NCBI GenBank assembly: GCA_029298735.1
Contig: JANSLP010000033.1
Span: 62,001 to 126,000, forward strand
Direction of reading: 5' to 3'
From: Ophiostoma sp. CBS 140.51
Taxonomy: Eukaryota; Ascomycota; Sordariomycetes; Ophiostomatales; Ophiostomataceae
Length of the DNA: 64,000 bases
The notes beneath the pieces were generated by a model, which searched no databases, had not been told where the DNA came from, and was given only the letters and a program-made list of their open reading frames with translations. Both the position numbers and the translations under genes were made by a program. How positions within the stretch are numbered: the stretch's first letter is position 1; every line of letters starts with the position of its first letter. Of this stretch, positions 10,976-21,016 are shown piece by piece.

Positions 10976-11485
10976 GTCGTGTGTGTGAGAGCGATAAGAT
11001 GCAATGTTGACTTATATCCAATTGACTTCACGGGGAGACTACATTATATACATGGGCTCCTACGTTTATCGATCTCCGTCACCCCTCTCGACGACGACGA
11101 CCTCCTCTCTCGATGCGGAGTTCACTATCCGGGCTTCAGCTTTCAGTACCCGCAGGCGACTTGGGCGACTCGACTCGTGTGAGAAACACTGAACGCTAGC
11201 AGTCTGGGCGCTGTAGGTGAATAAATCGGGTGGTCCCCATTTATGAGCGCACTCTCGTGACTGATCACGTGAAAGTCACGACTCATCCAGAAACCCACAG
11301 TGGGGTAGCTTTGCAAACCTGCTGACCATTTGGGTCGATTTGGGGTGGCCTCATTCCTCACCAATGACATCGTCACCTCACTCACATCCCTCGACATTCG
11401 CCAACACATCTGGCTACAAACACAACGACAACACTCATCAGGGTACGACCCATTGACATAGTCTACACACACACACACACACACG
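10976..11485. promoter_or_regulatory. Divergent promoter region (EthD gene / 11486 gene)
   Basis: This 510-bp interval separates two divergently transcribed genes. On the minus strand a TATATAAT box lies at 11043-11050, about 70 bp before the EthD start codon, a plausible TATA element. On the plus side an (AC)10 microsatellite at 11465-11484 ends one base before the ATG of the other gene and must lie in its leader or core promoter. The assignment is by position only. Confidence 0.5.
11465..11484 (+). repeat. (AC)10 microsatellite next to a start codon
   Basis: Ten perfect AC units end one base upstream of the ATG at 11486. Such a tract is prone to slippage and could vary in length between strains, changing the leader. 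Confidence 0.9.
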
Positions 11486-12895
11486 ATGCTCCCCTCACGA
11501 CCGTACAGCTCCCTCAAAGGGATGCTGCCGACCATCCACCACCCTTTGCCGCTCAATGAAAAGAGCCGAAAGAAGCTGCTCGACACGCTGACGACATCGT
11601 TCCGCAAACACCTCGACCGCGAGCACGGTCTGGGCGACGAGCCGGAGGATGCCATTGTGTCAGCGACGTCAGCCGCCAAAAAGACGGCAGCCAACATTCA
11701 CGCGAAAGCGACGAAGCCGGTCGCCTCCACCTCCACAGAGATGTCAACACTTACCACCACCACAGCGACTTCGTCTGCCCGCCACCGCCCGACCGATCGC
11801 CACCTGGGCGCCATTCTGTCCAACCCACTCTTCACCTACGACCAACTCGCCAGAAAACCGAGCCTGACACCCACCATTACCAAGACGGTGCCCTCCGCCG
11901 CCTCGACGACACTTTTGACGTCTACAGATGGCGTTGCTCCTGCCACCCCCTCTGACCAACGCGACCCCATGGAAATCTTTGACTGGGCCGTCGCCCGGGG
12001 CCTCATGACCACCAAGCGTGCGGCCGGTTGTCTCCTCGCCAAGCGCCGCGAGGCCGTGCAATCGTCCCATGCACTGGCTAAGACGTTCATGGCCGACACG
12101 AGTGCCGGCTTGAGGGTGCTACAATGGCTGCGCTCGTCGGGTCTGGAGCGGGACATGTCCTTTGTGGCCGACACGCAGTTTACCGCCGTGCTGATCCAGT
12201 TCCTGGCTGCCGAACCCGGCATGGACGCCGTCGTGTGGATGTGGATTGACCGGCTGCAGCAGGCCCAAGGTCCCGGAACCGTCACCGTGCGGTCGCGCGG
12301 GTCGCCCGAGTACCACGTTTCGAGTGCATCGTTTGTCCTGGATGCGTTGGTGCGGGCCAAGGCCGGCGGCGCCGACACGTTGGACGATGCCTACCGGGCC
12401 ATGCGCCAGGCAGCCGACCTCACAAAAGACGTTTCTCAAGCAACAACGGCATCCTCCACAATCTACTGGCCATGGCTCGAACTCTCGTGGATGTCTACCC
12501 TCAAGGCGTATAACTTGACCAACCCCACGCCCTCCCTCTACGAAAGTTTTGCCAGCATCATGGACAATGATGCCCGCCCGAGTGTGCTCATTGAGCGGGC
12601 CCATCTCGACCTCAGACACCCCACAAAACCGAGTCCCGCCCCCGCCCAAGCACTGTTGGACAACGACAAGTTATTAACCCGTGTCCTAAACCACCGAATG
12701 CCTGCCGAGCCCGCAATTGGCCGCCGCCCCGCGCACGCCGCCCGCTTCGTGTCCATGGGCCTGGATACCGTGCGTCACCTCGCCTTTGTCGGCCAGTCCG
12801 ACGAGGCCCAGCGGATCCTGCACCGCCTGCGGAGCAAGTTTGGCGACAACATTGAGCAGCGGCAAGTGCGGGCATGGGGGGGCCTGGCGACGTGA
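11486..12895 (+). CDS. Conserved-looking fungal protein of unknown function
   Basis: This single-exon gene encodes 469 residues. I do not recognise a named domain. The N terminus (about 1-60) is basic and hydroxylated with no acidic residues until the KHLDREHG segment, which could act as a mitochondrial presequence; that is only an inference. Residues about 65-160 are Thr/Ser/Ala-rich and probably disordered. From about 160 (DPMEIFDWAVARGLMTTKRA) to the end the sequence is helix-rich with repeated hydrophobic helical pairs, reminiscent of helical-repeat (TPR/PPR-like) folds, ending in AQRILHRLRSKFG. Codon use is GC-rich like neighbouring genes, which supports real coding. It is convergent with the orphan gene ending at 13330. 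Confidence 0.8.
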   Translation: MLPSRPYSSLKGMLPTIHHPLPLNEKSRKKLLDTLTTSFRKHLDREHGLGDEPEDAIVSATSAAKKTAANIHAKATKPVASTSTEMSTLTTTTATSSARHRPTDRHLGAILSNPLFTYDQLARKPSLTPTITKTVPSAASTTLLTSTDGVAPATPSDQRDPMEIFDWAVARGLMTTKRAAGCLLAKRREAVQSSHALAKTFMADTSAGLRVLQWLRSSGLERDMSFVADTQFTAVLIQFLAAEPGMDAVVWMWIDRLQQAQGPGTVTVRSRGSPEYHVSSASFVLDALVRAKAGGADTLDDAYRAMRQAADLTKDVSQATTASSTIYWPWLELSWMSTLKAYNLTNPTPSLYESFASIMDNDARPSVLIERAHLDLRHPTKPSPAPAQALLDNDKLLTRVLNHRMPAEPAIGRRPAHAARFVSMGLDTVRHLAFVGQSDEAQRILHRLRSKFGDNIEQRQVRAWGGLAT

Positions 12896-13329
12896 ACACT
12901 GTAGTGATGGCAGAGTATTTATTACTACCTTCACACTTCAATGCGGCGCCGCCTCATTAGCACAAGAGTACAGTACTCGAGCGAGGCGAGGCCGACACGT
13001 TGACGTTGGCGTCAGTCTTGATATCTATCAGCAAGAACGCCCGTCTACACCATCTCATCTCCAAGAGGCAACTGTCGCCTCGGCTTTCAGTAGCCAGAGA
13101 CAACGGAAGACACAGATTGTCTTCACAGACTGCACACTACAGTTTATGTACATAACGACACGTTCATTTCATTTTGTATTTTTCTTTCTCTTGGCACTAC
13201 TCGCATCTGCATATATCCTCTAGCTATTTACTTTGTCAAACATTAAATTTTATTATCATTATTGCATTTTAAGTACAGTTCCAGTCATGTCTCGTCGTCT
13301 CGTATCATCATGTAAAGTCCACCATCTCG
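12896..13329. other. Convergent 3' intergenic region
   Basis: The 434 bp between two convergent genes holds no recognisable gene. It becomes T/A-rich near 13200-13270, suitable for the 3' UTRs and poly(A) signals of both neighbours. Confidence 0.6.
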
Positions 13330-14055
13330 TCACTTCGTGTAGTCCATTGTAGACAGAACCGACCGTTTCCGTGCAAGACGCAGGCTCCCTCCACCGCCCA
13401 GTTTGGCATACCACCGTCGTTTGCGGTCCGTCATGCCGAAGGAAGAGGATGCAGTCGTTGCCGTCGTCGATGTCGTCCCTGTCGCCATTGACCACGTCCG
13501 TGATAATCCACTCGTCGTCGTCGATGCAGGCGACATGGCCGGCGACCACGACATGCGCTTACGCACGGCCGTGGGCGTATCGGCTTCCACTACACTGTCT
13601 TCGTCCTCCAACCCGAGTCGCAAGAAGTTGGTCAAGAATATGCCTGATGCCGGGCGTGGTCGAGACCGTGGCAGAATCTCGTCAATGTCGTCGCCGTACT
13701 CAAGGTCGTCGTCATCAATAGCACCGTTGCCCAGGTCGTGGTCGTGCAGCATCTCCTGAAACACTGACTGGCGGTGCCGGCGGACGGTAGTGGTGCATTC
13801 AAACGGCAGTGGACGGTGCAGTCCCTCGCGCAGACGGTCGGTGGTGTTGCGCCAGTTGAAGGCCGGGCGGACGGGCACAGGCACACCCAACGAGGGTGTA
13901 CTTTGGGCGGCCACAATGGATACGGAGAGAGGTACCGGGTCGGGGATATGGGCTGGGATGGGGATGGGTACAGGGGCCGTCACGGGTGCCGTGCAGGTGA
14001 CGACGATAGGGCCAGCAGCAAGTGGGTTCGGCTGAGGAAGGACGGCGCAGGACAT
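13330..14055 (-). CDS. Orphan protein, Pro-rich N terminus and acidic centre
   Basis: This 241-residue intronless frame has no recognisable domain. I call it because its third codon positions are GC-rich like those of known genes here, and because composition changes along it in a protein-like way. The first 60 residues are Pro/Val/Ala-rich (repeated PVPIP-type units). A basic, aromatic segment follows (FNWRNTTDRLREGL, near 67-80), then an acidic patch near 115-128 (DDDDLEYGDDIDE), a short helix (IFLTNFLRLGLEDED), a Ser/Thr-rich stretch and a basic C terminus (DRKRRWYAKLGG). A GRTWS/KRMSW-like Ser context could be phosphorylated, but this is speculation. It might be a lineage-specific gene or, less likely, a long chance frame. 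Confidence 0.6.
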   Translation of the reverse strand: MSCAVLPQPNPLAAGPIVVTCTAPVTAPVPIPIPAHIPDPVPLSVSIVAAQSTPSLGVPVPVRPAFNWRNTTDRLREGLHRPLPFECTTTVRRHRQSVFQEMLHDHDLGNGAIDDDDLEYGDDIDEILPRSRPRPASGIFLTNFLRLGLEDEDSVVEADTPTAVRKRMSWSPAMSPASTTTSGLSRTWSMATGTTSTTATTASSSFGMTDRKRRWYAKLGGGGSLRLARKRSVLSTMDYTK

Positions 14056-15445
14056 GTTTGCGAAGATGCTCGATGGCTGACAACAGATAGTGAAGAGATG
14101 ATTACTCTCGTCGTACTATGAAGTAGAAGGCATTGGAAGATTAGGGCTGAGCATTAATTCAAACTTGATACGTAAAACATAAAAAGACAAAACTACAGAA
14201 AACACTCACCGAAACTCGCAGGAAAGGTCAGGACATTTATGCACTTGTCAATATGGCTGTCAACCACGATTTCTCTCAGAGACGTCACCTATAATACACT
14301 CAATAGTGTAATAAGATGCAATTGGAGGGGTCAAAAACCAAGGACATGGTGAGCCGGGGTGTGCAAAGACAGGTGTGTTGGCCATCTTCTGTTCCTTCCA
14401 TTACCGCTCATTTTGCCTGTTCCAAAAAAACACATCTCTTGGTTCAGAAATCATTGATCGAGGTTTCGATGAGGTAGGGAATATTCCAGACTATTACAAC
14501 GCTGGTGAGACTCTTCATTATCTCCTAATTCGTGTCTTCGCTTCAGCATACGCGCCGCACTGCATTGCATCCGAGATGCAAAGTCGAGTCACGCCGTGTT
14601 CCTGTGGGAAGATGGAGGTAGCCAGCTAGGAAATGAAATGGAAATTCTCCACAAGCCAGGAAGCCGGATAAGTCGATGTGTGTTGATCTTTGCCGTAGGC
14701 GAAGGATGATGAGATGGCAAAGGGCCTGTAAAGAGTCAGAGTTCAGAAGGGGCCAGGATCAAGACGAGAATAAAACCGGGTGGAGATGTCAACGTGGCGT
14801 CAGCATCGAGATTGAATCGATACTCCATCGAGCATCTACGTGCGGAAGTTTGTCTTAATCGGTCAACGTGAATAATGAGGGGAAGATTGGAAGACGGGGG
14901 ACGACACTTATGGACGGCTCAAATTGATTAATATGATATCATGGTCGCGATATGCTGGTCTTGTTTCCCATTCCAGGGTAGTCAACTTGAAACGCGGGCC
15001 AAAATGCGACAGTCCAATTGTCCAAATTGCAAAGACCAAGTTTTTGGGTCGCTTTTGGTAGCATGGTCACTCCCATCGATTTTGTTGGCTGGCGTCTCCG
15101 ATTTGGTGAGCCATCGCAGCAGATTGCAACGAGACCATGTCACTCTCACGGCACGACTTCCATATTGGGACAGAAATATCCAGATGGGGACACTCTGCTA
15201 ACACTTATCACTTGTAGACATCGAAGACATAGAAACGGTTGTAAATTTTCATTGTTGAAACGTTTGAAACGTTGAAACTAGACACATAAAAATCCTAATT
15301 TGGGTTGCCCTCTTATTTTCCGAGGAAAATATTGGTCCGTAGACCTCTAAAGACGTAAAATCATAACAAAAAGAAGAGAATCATCAAGATAAAAGGAAAC
15401 GCAAATAAAAGACAAAAGTAGAACTCGCTCGCTAATACAAATGCA
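14056..15445. other. Intergenic region between the orphan gene and the ENA ATPase gene
   Basis: 1.39 kb with no supportable gene. The right part is the 3' flank of the minus-strand ATPase gene and is A-rich on the plus strand (15340-15420). The left part would hold the promoter of the orphan gene at 14055. Confidence 0.5.
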
Positions 15446-18400
15446 TCACGAGCTGTGCATGGTGCTCATGGTCACGCTCTTCTGCATCAGCGGCGGCCGG
15501 CCGGCCTCGACCGACGAAGAGTTGTTGGCACGGCCGCGGCGACGGCGGTTATGGGAAGCGCCCATAGTGTCATCAAAGAGACCCATGCTGCGCTTCACAT
15601 ACTTCCAGCCCTCGACGGCCAACAGAAAGACGGCAATGCCGGCAAAGACGAGACCCCATTCCCAGGTAATGGGCTTGTGCTTCATGACCTTTTCGCCAAT
15701 GACGGGGACGTACACCAAGATGATGGGAGGAATCAAGCCAATGACGACCGAGAAGAACAAGAACTTGTTGGCCCAGAGGTCGGTGGCGACGTTGATGGGG
15801 AAGTGGTGCGGGTTGTCCGGGTTGAGGCGGAAGAGGGAGCGGCGCATGTCCTTGAACTCCCAGGCCGAAAGAAGAATCAGGTAGGTAAGCTGGACAAAGA
15901 CGGTGGCACGGGCACGGAAGACGGCGTGGCAGCTCTCGGACCACTCGCGGTTGCACTCGTGGCCGAGCTCACCGCCGTTAGCGCCGTAGACGACGGCCAC
16001 GAACGTCAAGAGGGAAACAGCGCCCATGACGACACCATAGATCAGCATATCCCAGACGAGCTGCTGTGTAAAGATGCCGCGGCCATGGGGCGGGCGGTGC
16101 ATGACGTCAATGGACGCCTTTTCCATACCGAGACCAAGGGCGGGCATGGCCGACGTAAAGATGTTGATCCAGAGAATGTGCAGCGCACTGACGGGGAAGA
16201 CAGAGAAGCCCTCGTCGTCCTTGAAGGATAGACCAATGATCAGGACAATAACCTCGGCAATATTGGACGTGAGCAGGTGCAGCATAAACTTTTGGATATT
16301 GTCAAACATGCGGCGGCCCTCGCGGACGGCGGCGACAATGGAGCTGAAGCGGTCATCAGCCAGCACAATGGCGGCGGCGCCTTTGGCCACGTCGGAGCCG
16401 GAACCCATGGCGATACCGACGTCGGCACGGCTCAAGCTGGGAGCGTCGTTAACACCGTCGCCCGTCATGGCACTAAACGCCTTGCGGCGGCGCAGGGCCT
16501 CAATCATGCGGGTCTTGGTCTCGGGTGTGCAGCGAGCGACGACCAAAGGAAGCTGCGGGAGGGCGTCGAGCTCGGCATCAGACATGGCGTCAAAGGCCGT
16601 GGCGGGCAGGACAAGAGAGCGGGCAACGTCGGCGGGGAGCGTGCCAGTCACTGACGTGTCAGGCAGAATGCCGACCTCGCGGGCAATGGCCTCAGCGGTG
16701 GCCGGGTGGTCGCCCGTGAGCATGTGCACGTGGATGCCGGCGTCGGTGCACTCGCGGATGGAGGGGGCCGTCTCCTCGCGAGGAGGATCGTAGATGCCGA
16801 CGAGGCCGACAAAAGTGAGGTCCTGCTCGACACGCTCGCGCAGGTTCTCTTCCTGAAGAGCACGCGAGCTCTGGGCAATGGTGACAGCCGCTGTGGTGCC
16901 GGTCATGGTGGTGGTGGTGGGCATGATGTTGTTTGCGGTCTCCTTCTTTTCGTTGTCACTGCTCTTTTCATCGTACTCATCCTTACTGTCATTGTTCTTG
17001 CTGACGTCGTTGTCGCTCTGAAAGCGGCCGTCCCAGGGCCGGTAGGCAATAGCCAGGACACGCAGACCCAGGGGCGCAAACGTATTCATCTGCGCCATAA
17101 TCTTCTCCTTCAAGTCCTCCGTCATGGGCTCGCTGTCGACATCCTTGTCGTCCGTGGCGACCGACGTGCAGCGCTCAATGATGCGCTCGACGGCGCCCTT
17201 GGTAAGCACCAGGCTGTTGTTGCGGGCTGCCTGAGCACCCAGAAAATCGCCGGCCTCGGCGTCCTTCTCGGGCGCGTCGTAGATGACACTCATGCGCTTG
17301 ATGGTGCTGTCAAAGGGGAACTCGGTGCGCTGCGTCCAGCCGGCGGCCTCAAGCTTCTTCTTGCCCATGCCGAACCGCTGGGCAAACACTTGGAGGGCAA
17401 TCTCGGTCGGCTCGCCAATCGACTGCCACTCGCCCGACTCGGGGTCCTGGCGCACAGTGGCGGCGTTGCACAAAGAGCTGGCCAACAGGAACGTCTTGAA
17501 ATCGGGCGTCATCTGGGCATCGACCTCCTGGCCCTGGGCGTTCTTAGTGTTTTCCTTGACAGAGCCGGTGGTGGGATCGTTGGGGTCGGTGGCGCCGTGC
17601 AGAGTGAGCACACGCTTGAGCGGAAGCCACGCCTTCTTGACAATCATGGCGCCCTGGGTGAGTGTGCCGGTCTTGTCGGAGCAAATGTTGGTGACGCCGC
17701 CGAGCAGCTCGAGCGCCGCGAGGTCGCGCACGACGACATTGGCCTGGCGCATGACACGTGTCGCCTGGACCATGGTCATGATGAGGACAATGGACAGCGA
17801 CTCGGGGATGAGGGCAATGCCCGTGGAGGTAGCGTAGAGAACGACCTCGCTGTTGAGGTCAAACTTGTGCACACCAAAGACGATGAGAGCAATGATGACG
17901 GCCAGGACAAAAAGAGCGTAGGCCAGGTAGGTGAGACGGCGCTGGAGAGGGGTGACGTCCTTGAGGCCAATGAGCTTCTGGATGAGGTCCCAGGTACGGC
18001 GCATCGTGCCCATGGCCGCCTTCTTGGGGCCGTACTTGCGCACATTCATCGACCGGCCGGGCTTGCGGCGGTGCTTGCCAGAAGCGGCAGCGGCAATGCG
18101 GCCCACGGCCGTGTCCATACCGGTGGCAATGACAATACCGCGGCCACGGCCCTTGCTGACAGAGGTAGAGGCAAAGGCCAGGTTGATGCGGTCGCCGTCG
18201 GTCACCTTCTCTTCCTCAGTGGCCACAGCGCCGGTCGTGGGGTCCAGGATGCGGTGGTGCGTGACCTTGTCGACAGGCATCGACTCGCCCGTCATCATCT
18301 GCTCGTCGCAGCTGAGGTTGACCGATTCAAAGAGGCGAGCATCGGCAGGGATGGTGTCGCCCGTCCGCAGAAGGACAACCTCGCCAGGGACAACTTCGGC

Positions 18401-18808
18401 ATTAGGCACGACAAGAGAGTGGCCGTCACGGATGACCGTGGCGCTGGGCGAAGACAGAGTGCGCAGAGCGTCCATCTTCTTCTCGGCACGCGACTCCTGG
18501 TAGAAGCCGATGCTGACGTTGATGACAATGACGGCCGCCACGACGCCGCCCTCAATGACATCGCCGATGCCAAAGGAGACGCCCAGGATGATGAAGAGCA
18601 CAATGATCATGGCATTGCAAAACTGCTTGATCAGAATGGAGTACCAGGGCGTCGGCTCCTGGACCTCGAGCTCGTTGGGGCCATACTTGGCCTGGCGCTG
18701 CTGCACCTGGACGGCCGTGAGGCCCTTGTCGATGTCGGTTTCCAGTTGTTTGGCGACATCCTGGACGCTAAGGAGGAACGGGTGCTGTGTGAATGCTGGT
18801 GTAGGCAT
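15446..18808 (-). CDS. ena: P-type ATPase, ENA (IID) Na+/K+ efflux pump
   Basis: This intronless 1,120-residue protein is a complete P-type cation pump of the fungal ENA type. Visible elements in order: an N-terminal cation-ATPase domain (about 5-60), membrane helices M1-M2 (about 62-105), the actuator TGES motif at 173-176, the M4 motif IPESLS (334-339), the phosphorylation loop DKTGT at 378-382 with Asp378, the nucleotide-binding region with KGAVE near 538, TGDHPATA at 698-705, the hinge TGDGVNDAP at 782-790, and a C-terminal membrane block. ENA pumps export Na+ and K+ across the plasma membrane at high pH or high salt. The length is slightly above the usual size because of an insertion of about 55 residues (about 598-652) rich in Asp/Asn/Ser/Lys then Thr, between the nucleotide domain and the LTFVGLVGIYDPPR strand. 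Ca2+-ATPases of the SERCA/PMR type are the main alternative, but IPESLS in M4 and the overall pattern favour ENA. Confidence 0.92.
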   Translation of the reverse strand: MPTPAFTQHPFLLSVQDVAKQLETDIDKGLTAVQVQQRQAKYGPNELEVQEPTPWYSILIKQFCNAMIIVLFIILGVSFGIGDVIEGGVVAAVIVINVSIGFYQESRAEKKMDALRTLSSPSATVIRDGHSLVVPNAEVVPGEVVLLRTGDTIPADARLFESVNLSCDEQMMTGESMPVDKVTHHRILDPTTGAVATEEEKVTDGDRINLAFASTSVSKGRGRGIVIATGMDTAVGRIAAAASGKHRRKPGRSMNVRKYGPKKAAMGTMRRTWDLIQKLIGLKDVTPLQRRLTYLAYALFVLAVIIALIVFGVHKFDLNSEVVLYATSTGIALIPESLSIVLIMTMVQATRVMRQANVVVRDLAALELLGGVTNICSDKTGTLTQGAMIVKKAWLPLKRVLTLHGATDPNDPTTGSVKENTKNAQGQEVDAQMTPDFKTFLLASSLCNAATVRQDPESGEWQSIGEPTEIALQVFAQRFGMGKKKLEAAGWTQRTEFPFDSTIKRMSVIYDAPEKDAEAGDFLGAQAARNNSLVLTKGAVERIIERCTSVATDDKDVDSEPMTEDLKEKIMAQMNTFAPLGLRVLAIAYRPWDGRFQSDNDVSKNNDSKDEYDEKSSDNEKKETANNIMPTTTTMTGTTAAVTIAQSSRALQEENLRERVEQDLTFVGLVGIYDPPREETAPSIRECTDAGIHVHMLTGDHPATAEAIAREVGILPDTSVTGTLPADVARSLVLPATAFDAMSDAELDALPQLPLVVARCTPETKTRMIEALRRRKAFSAMTGDGVNDAPSLSRADVGIAMGSGSDVAKGAAAIVLADDRFSSIVAAVREGRRMFDNIQKFMLHLLTSNIAEVIVLIIGLSFKDDEGFSVFPVSALHILWINIFTSAMPALGLGMEKASIDVMHRPPHGRGIFTQQLVWDMLIYGVVMGAVSLLTFVAVVYGANGGELGHECNREWSESCHAVFRARATVFVQLTYLILLSAWEFKDMRRSLFRLNPDNPHHFPINVATDLWANKFLFFSVVIGLIPPIILVYVPVIGEKVMKHKPITWEWGLVFAGIAVFLLAVEGWKYVKRSMGLFDDTMGASHNRRRRGRANNSSSVEAGRPPLMQKSVTMSTMHSS

Positions 18809-21016
18809 GATAAGGTGGGGTCGAAGTAAGTGGTGGTTTTTGTTGATGTGGTGATTGTGGTGATGTTGATTAAGTGAACTCGAATTGTTCCATTGAGAGA
18901 GTGTGGATGAAAACGAGTGGATAGCTTGGGTGAAGCAAGAAAGGAATCAAGATAAGAAAGAAGATCTAGATTTCCAAAACCTTAGGTTTGTTTGATGAAA
19001 GAAAATAAAATAAGGTTCTCGAACGCATCAAGAAGTGGCGATGGCCTTACCTTTATATTTGACATCTCCCGATTCTGCCAGTCATCTAACTTACAGCCAA
19101 CGGGGAGAAAACGAAAGCGACCTTCATCTCCCGCTTTAACTCAACCAAACTCAACAAAAGTAAATAAAACACATGCCGAGCATCCAATGGGGCACGTCAT
19201 CGCCCCTCGCCAAGCGCCGTTGGTTCCGCAACATGGATTGTAAAGAGGAGAGAAGGCGGGCGAATCTCGTCAACATCCCTTCAAGACTGCTTGAAGAGTG
19301 CAAGGAGTGCGCAAAGGAAAGCGTAAAGGATGCATCGATGCCACCATACGACTTTAGAGTGGGTCTCCAAGCATTCGCCGAGCCTTGTCGAGCCTTGTCG
19401 GGCCTCGTCGGCGCCCGCCGGACTGCTCCCGGGGCGCCTCGGCGCTGCAGACAATGGGGGAGACGAGCCAGCAAAAGGACCATAGGAGTCGCCCCTATAG
19501 TTCGTTTCTTACTCTCAAGTCCCCTTTGTCTCATCGACGACACTTGTCGGACGTTTCTCACCCTTGAGCGACAACATGATTCGTCAGAATGACAAGTCCT
19601 GCACACACTTTCACACTTTTGAACTCTGATACAGTCAGGTGACTCCGCCGTCGACGCGTTAGCGCGGGCGTGGCGATTTCTCGGCTAGCCTTGGCGCTCC
19701 GATGCGCAGCAAACGAGAGCGAAGAAAATAGACAAGAAGAAAGAAACGAAAGAAAGCGAGGGTGCACGGTGCGGCCGTGTCGTTTTCTGTTCTCTGGTTG
19801 GTCGCCCGGTGTTGTGCGTTGAAGTGGTTGATGTAAGCCGCGGCACACAGCATGCCATCTTTCGATTTTTGTAGATAAAGGCTTGCAGTGACGACAATGG
19901 CGTCCATCTGGCTTTGTTTGGAAATTCATCCCTTTTTGAGACTTTTGAGGGTTTTCCTCTATTGATTTATTTGTCTCTTTTCTTTTCTTTTTTCGGTTCA
20001 GGGGTCATCGAGCGCGCCGAGCTTTCTGGAGCTATTCGACGAGGCTTGTCGATGGCGTCTTTGGGTGTCAACTTTGGTTTGATTGGGAAATGTCAACTTC
20101 AAGATGAAGCTTTTGGTAGTTGCTTGTCTTTGGGAGTGATTGGAATGGTCTCGCCTCGACACCGTGGCTGAGCACGTTTTCGCACCTCTTGGCGCACGGT
20201 GCCTTCTCCACAAAAATGTAGGCGCTAGTGGCAGGTGACTGAGCATGTGACTCGTGGTGGGTCCACCTACAAGGCGATACATGTACACAACTACCACGCA
20301 TCGACAGGCAAACCACACACAAAATCGCAGGAGGCAAAACATCGCATCCACCGATCCACCGGGCCACGTACGCATTTCCAATCACCCCGTACTTTCAGTA
20401 CCTCTTCACTTTTCACCGGAGACATCTTCCAAAAAAGATAAAAGATACGCGAAAGGAGGGGAAACGCTCACCGACGATACCTAACGGACATCCTGCCCAG
20501 ACACTAGCCGAGACTTTCTCCAAGACTTGCCCAGACGTTCGAACATCTTGGGAGCATCTTGGAAGCATCTTGTCGCTGCACGCTGTCCTTGGTATTTTCT
20601 TGGAAAACAGGATGCAGCGATGATACCATCCCGGACGGGCAGGAGAACTCGAAAGAACCAAACAAGATAACAGAATCACAGAATTTCTCGGCGAAAATTC
20701 CCAGGTCTCGGCGTTCGTCTCGGTACAACTTGCCGCTCCGGGTTCCTGACCTCAAAAGTCACTTCTCTATCTCTTCCTTTGTCATATCCCCACGGTCCGT
20801 GCCGCTGGGCCAACTGCAAAAGTCGCCATCGGCCAGAGAATGAATACGATAACACGATAACACGATAATCCGGGTCAATAAATAACCGTCGGGATCTGGT
20901 CTTTACAAAGAAGGTCTGTTTATCTGATTGGCGTTGATTCAAGAGCCCGGCTCACCTTCTGACGAGTCCGGACTACTGGCCGGCATCTCAATGGCTCAGA
21001 AGAAGGCGTAAATAAA
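18809..21016. other. ENA 5' region and intergenic DNA
   Basis: 2.2 kb with no supportable gene. The first part is the promoter side of the ENA gene. Two copies of the PacC-type hexamer GCCAAG occur at 19209-19214 (plus) and 19690-19695 (minus). An 11-bp unit GAGCCTTGTCG is repeated in tandem near 19379-19400. Short open frames on both strands look like chance. Confidence 0.5.

Noticed and set aside
7215..11000. A secondary-metabolite cluster formed by the Zn2Cys6 regulator and the EthD protein
   Set aside because: No polyketide synthase, peptide synthetase, terpene cyclase, P450 or transporter lies nearby; the two genes are merely convergent neighbours.
16706..18829. A 707-codon open frame antisense to the ENA ATPase gene
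   Set aside because: It is a shadow of GC-rich codon use in the ATPase gene, is Gly/Leu/Val/His/Arg-rich with no motif, and the sense strand encodes a complete P-type ATPase.
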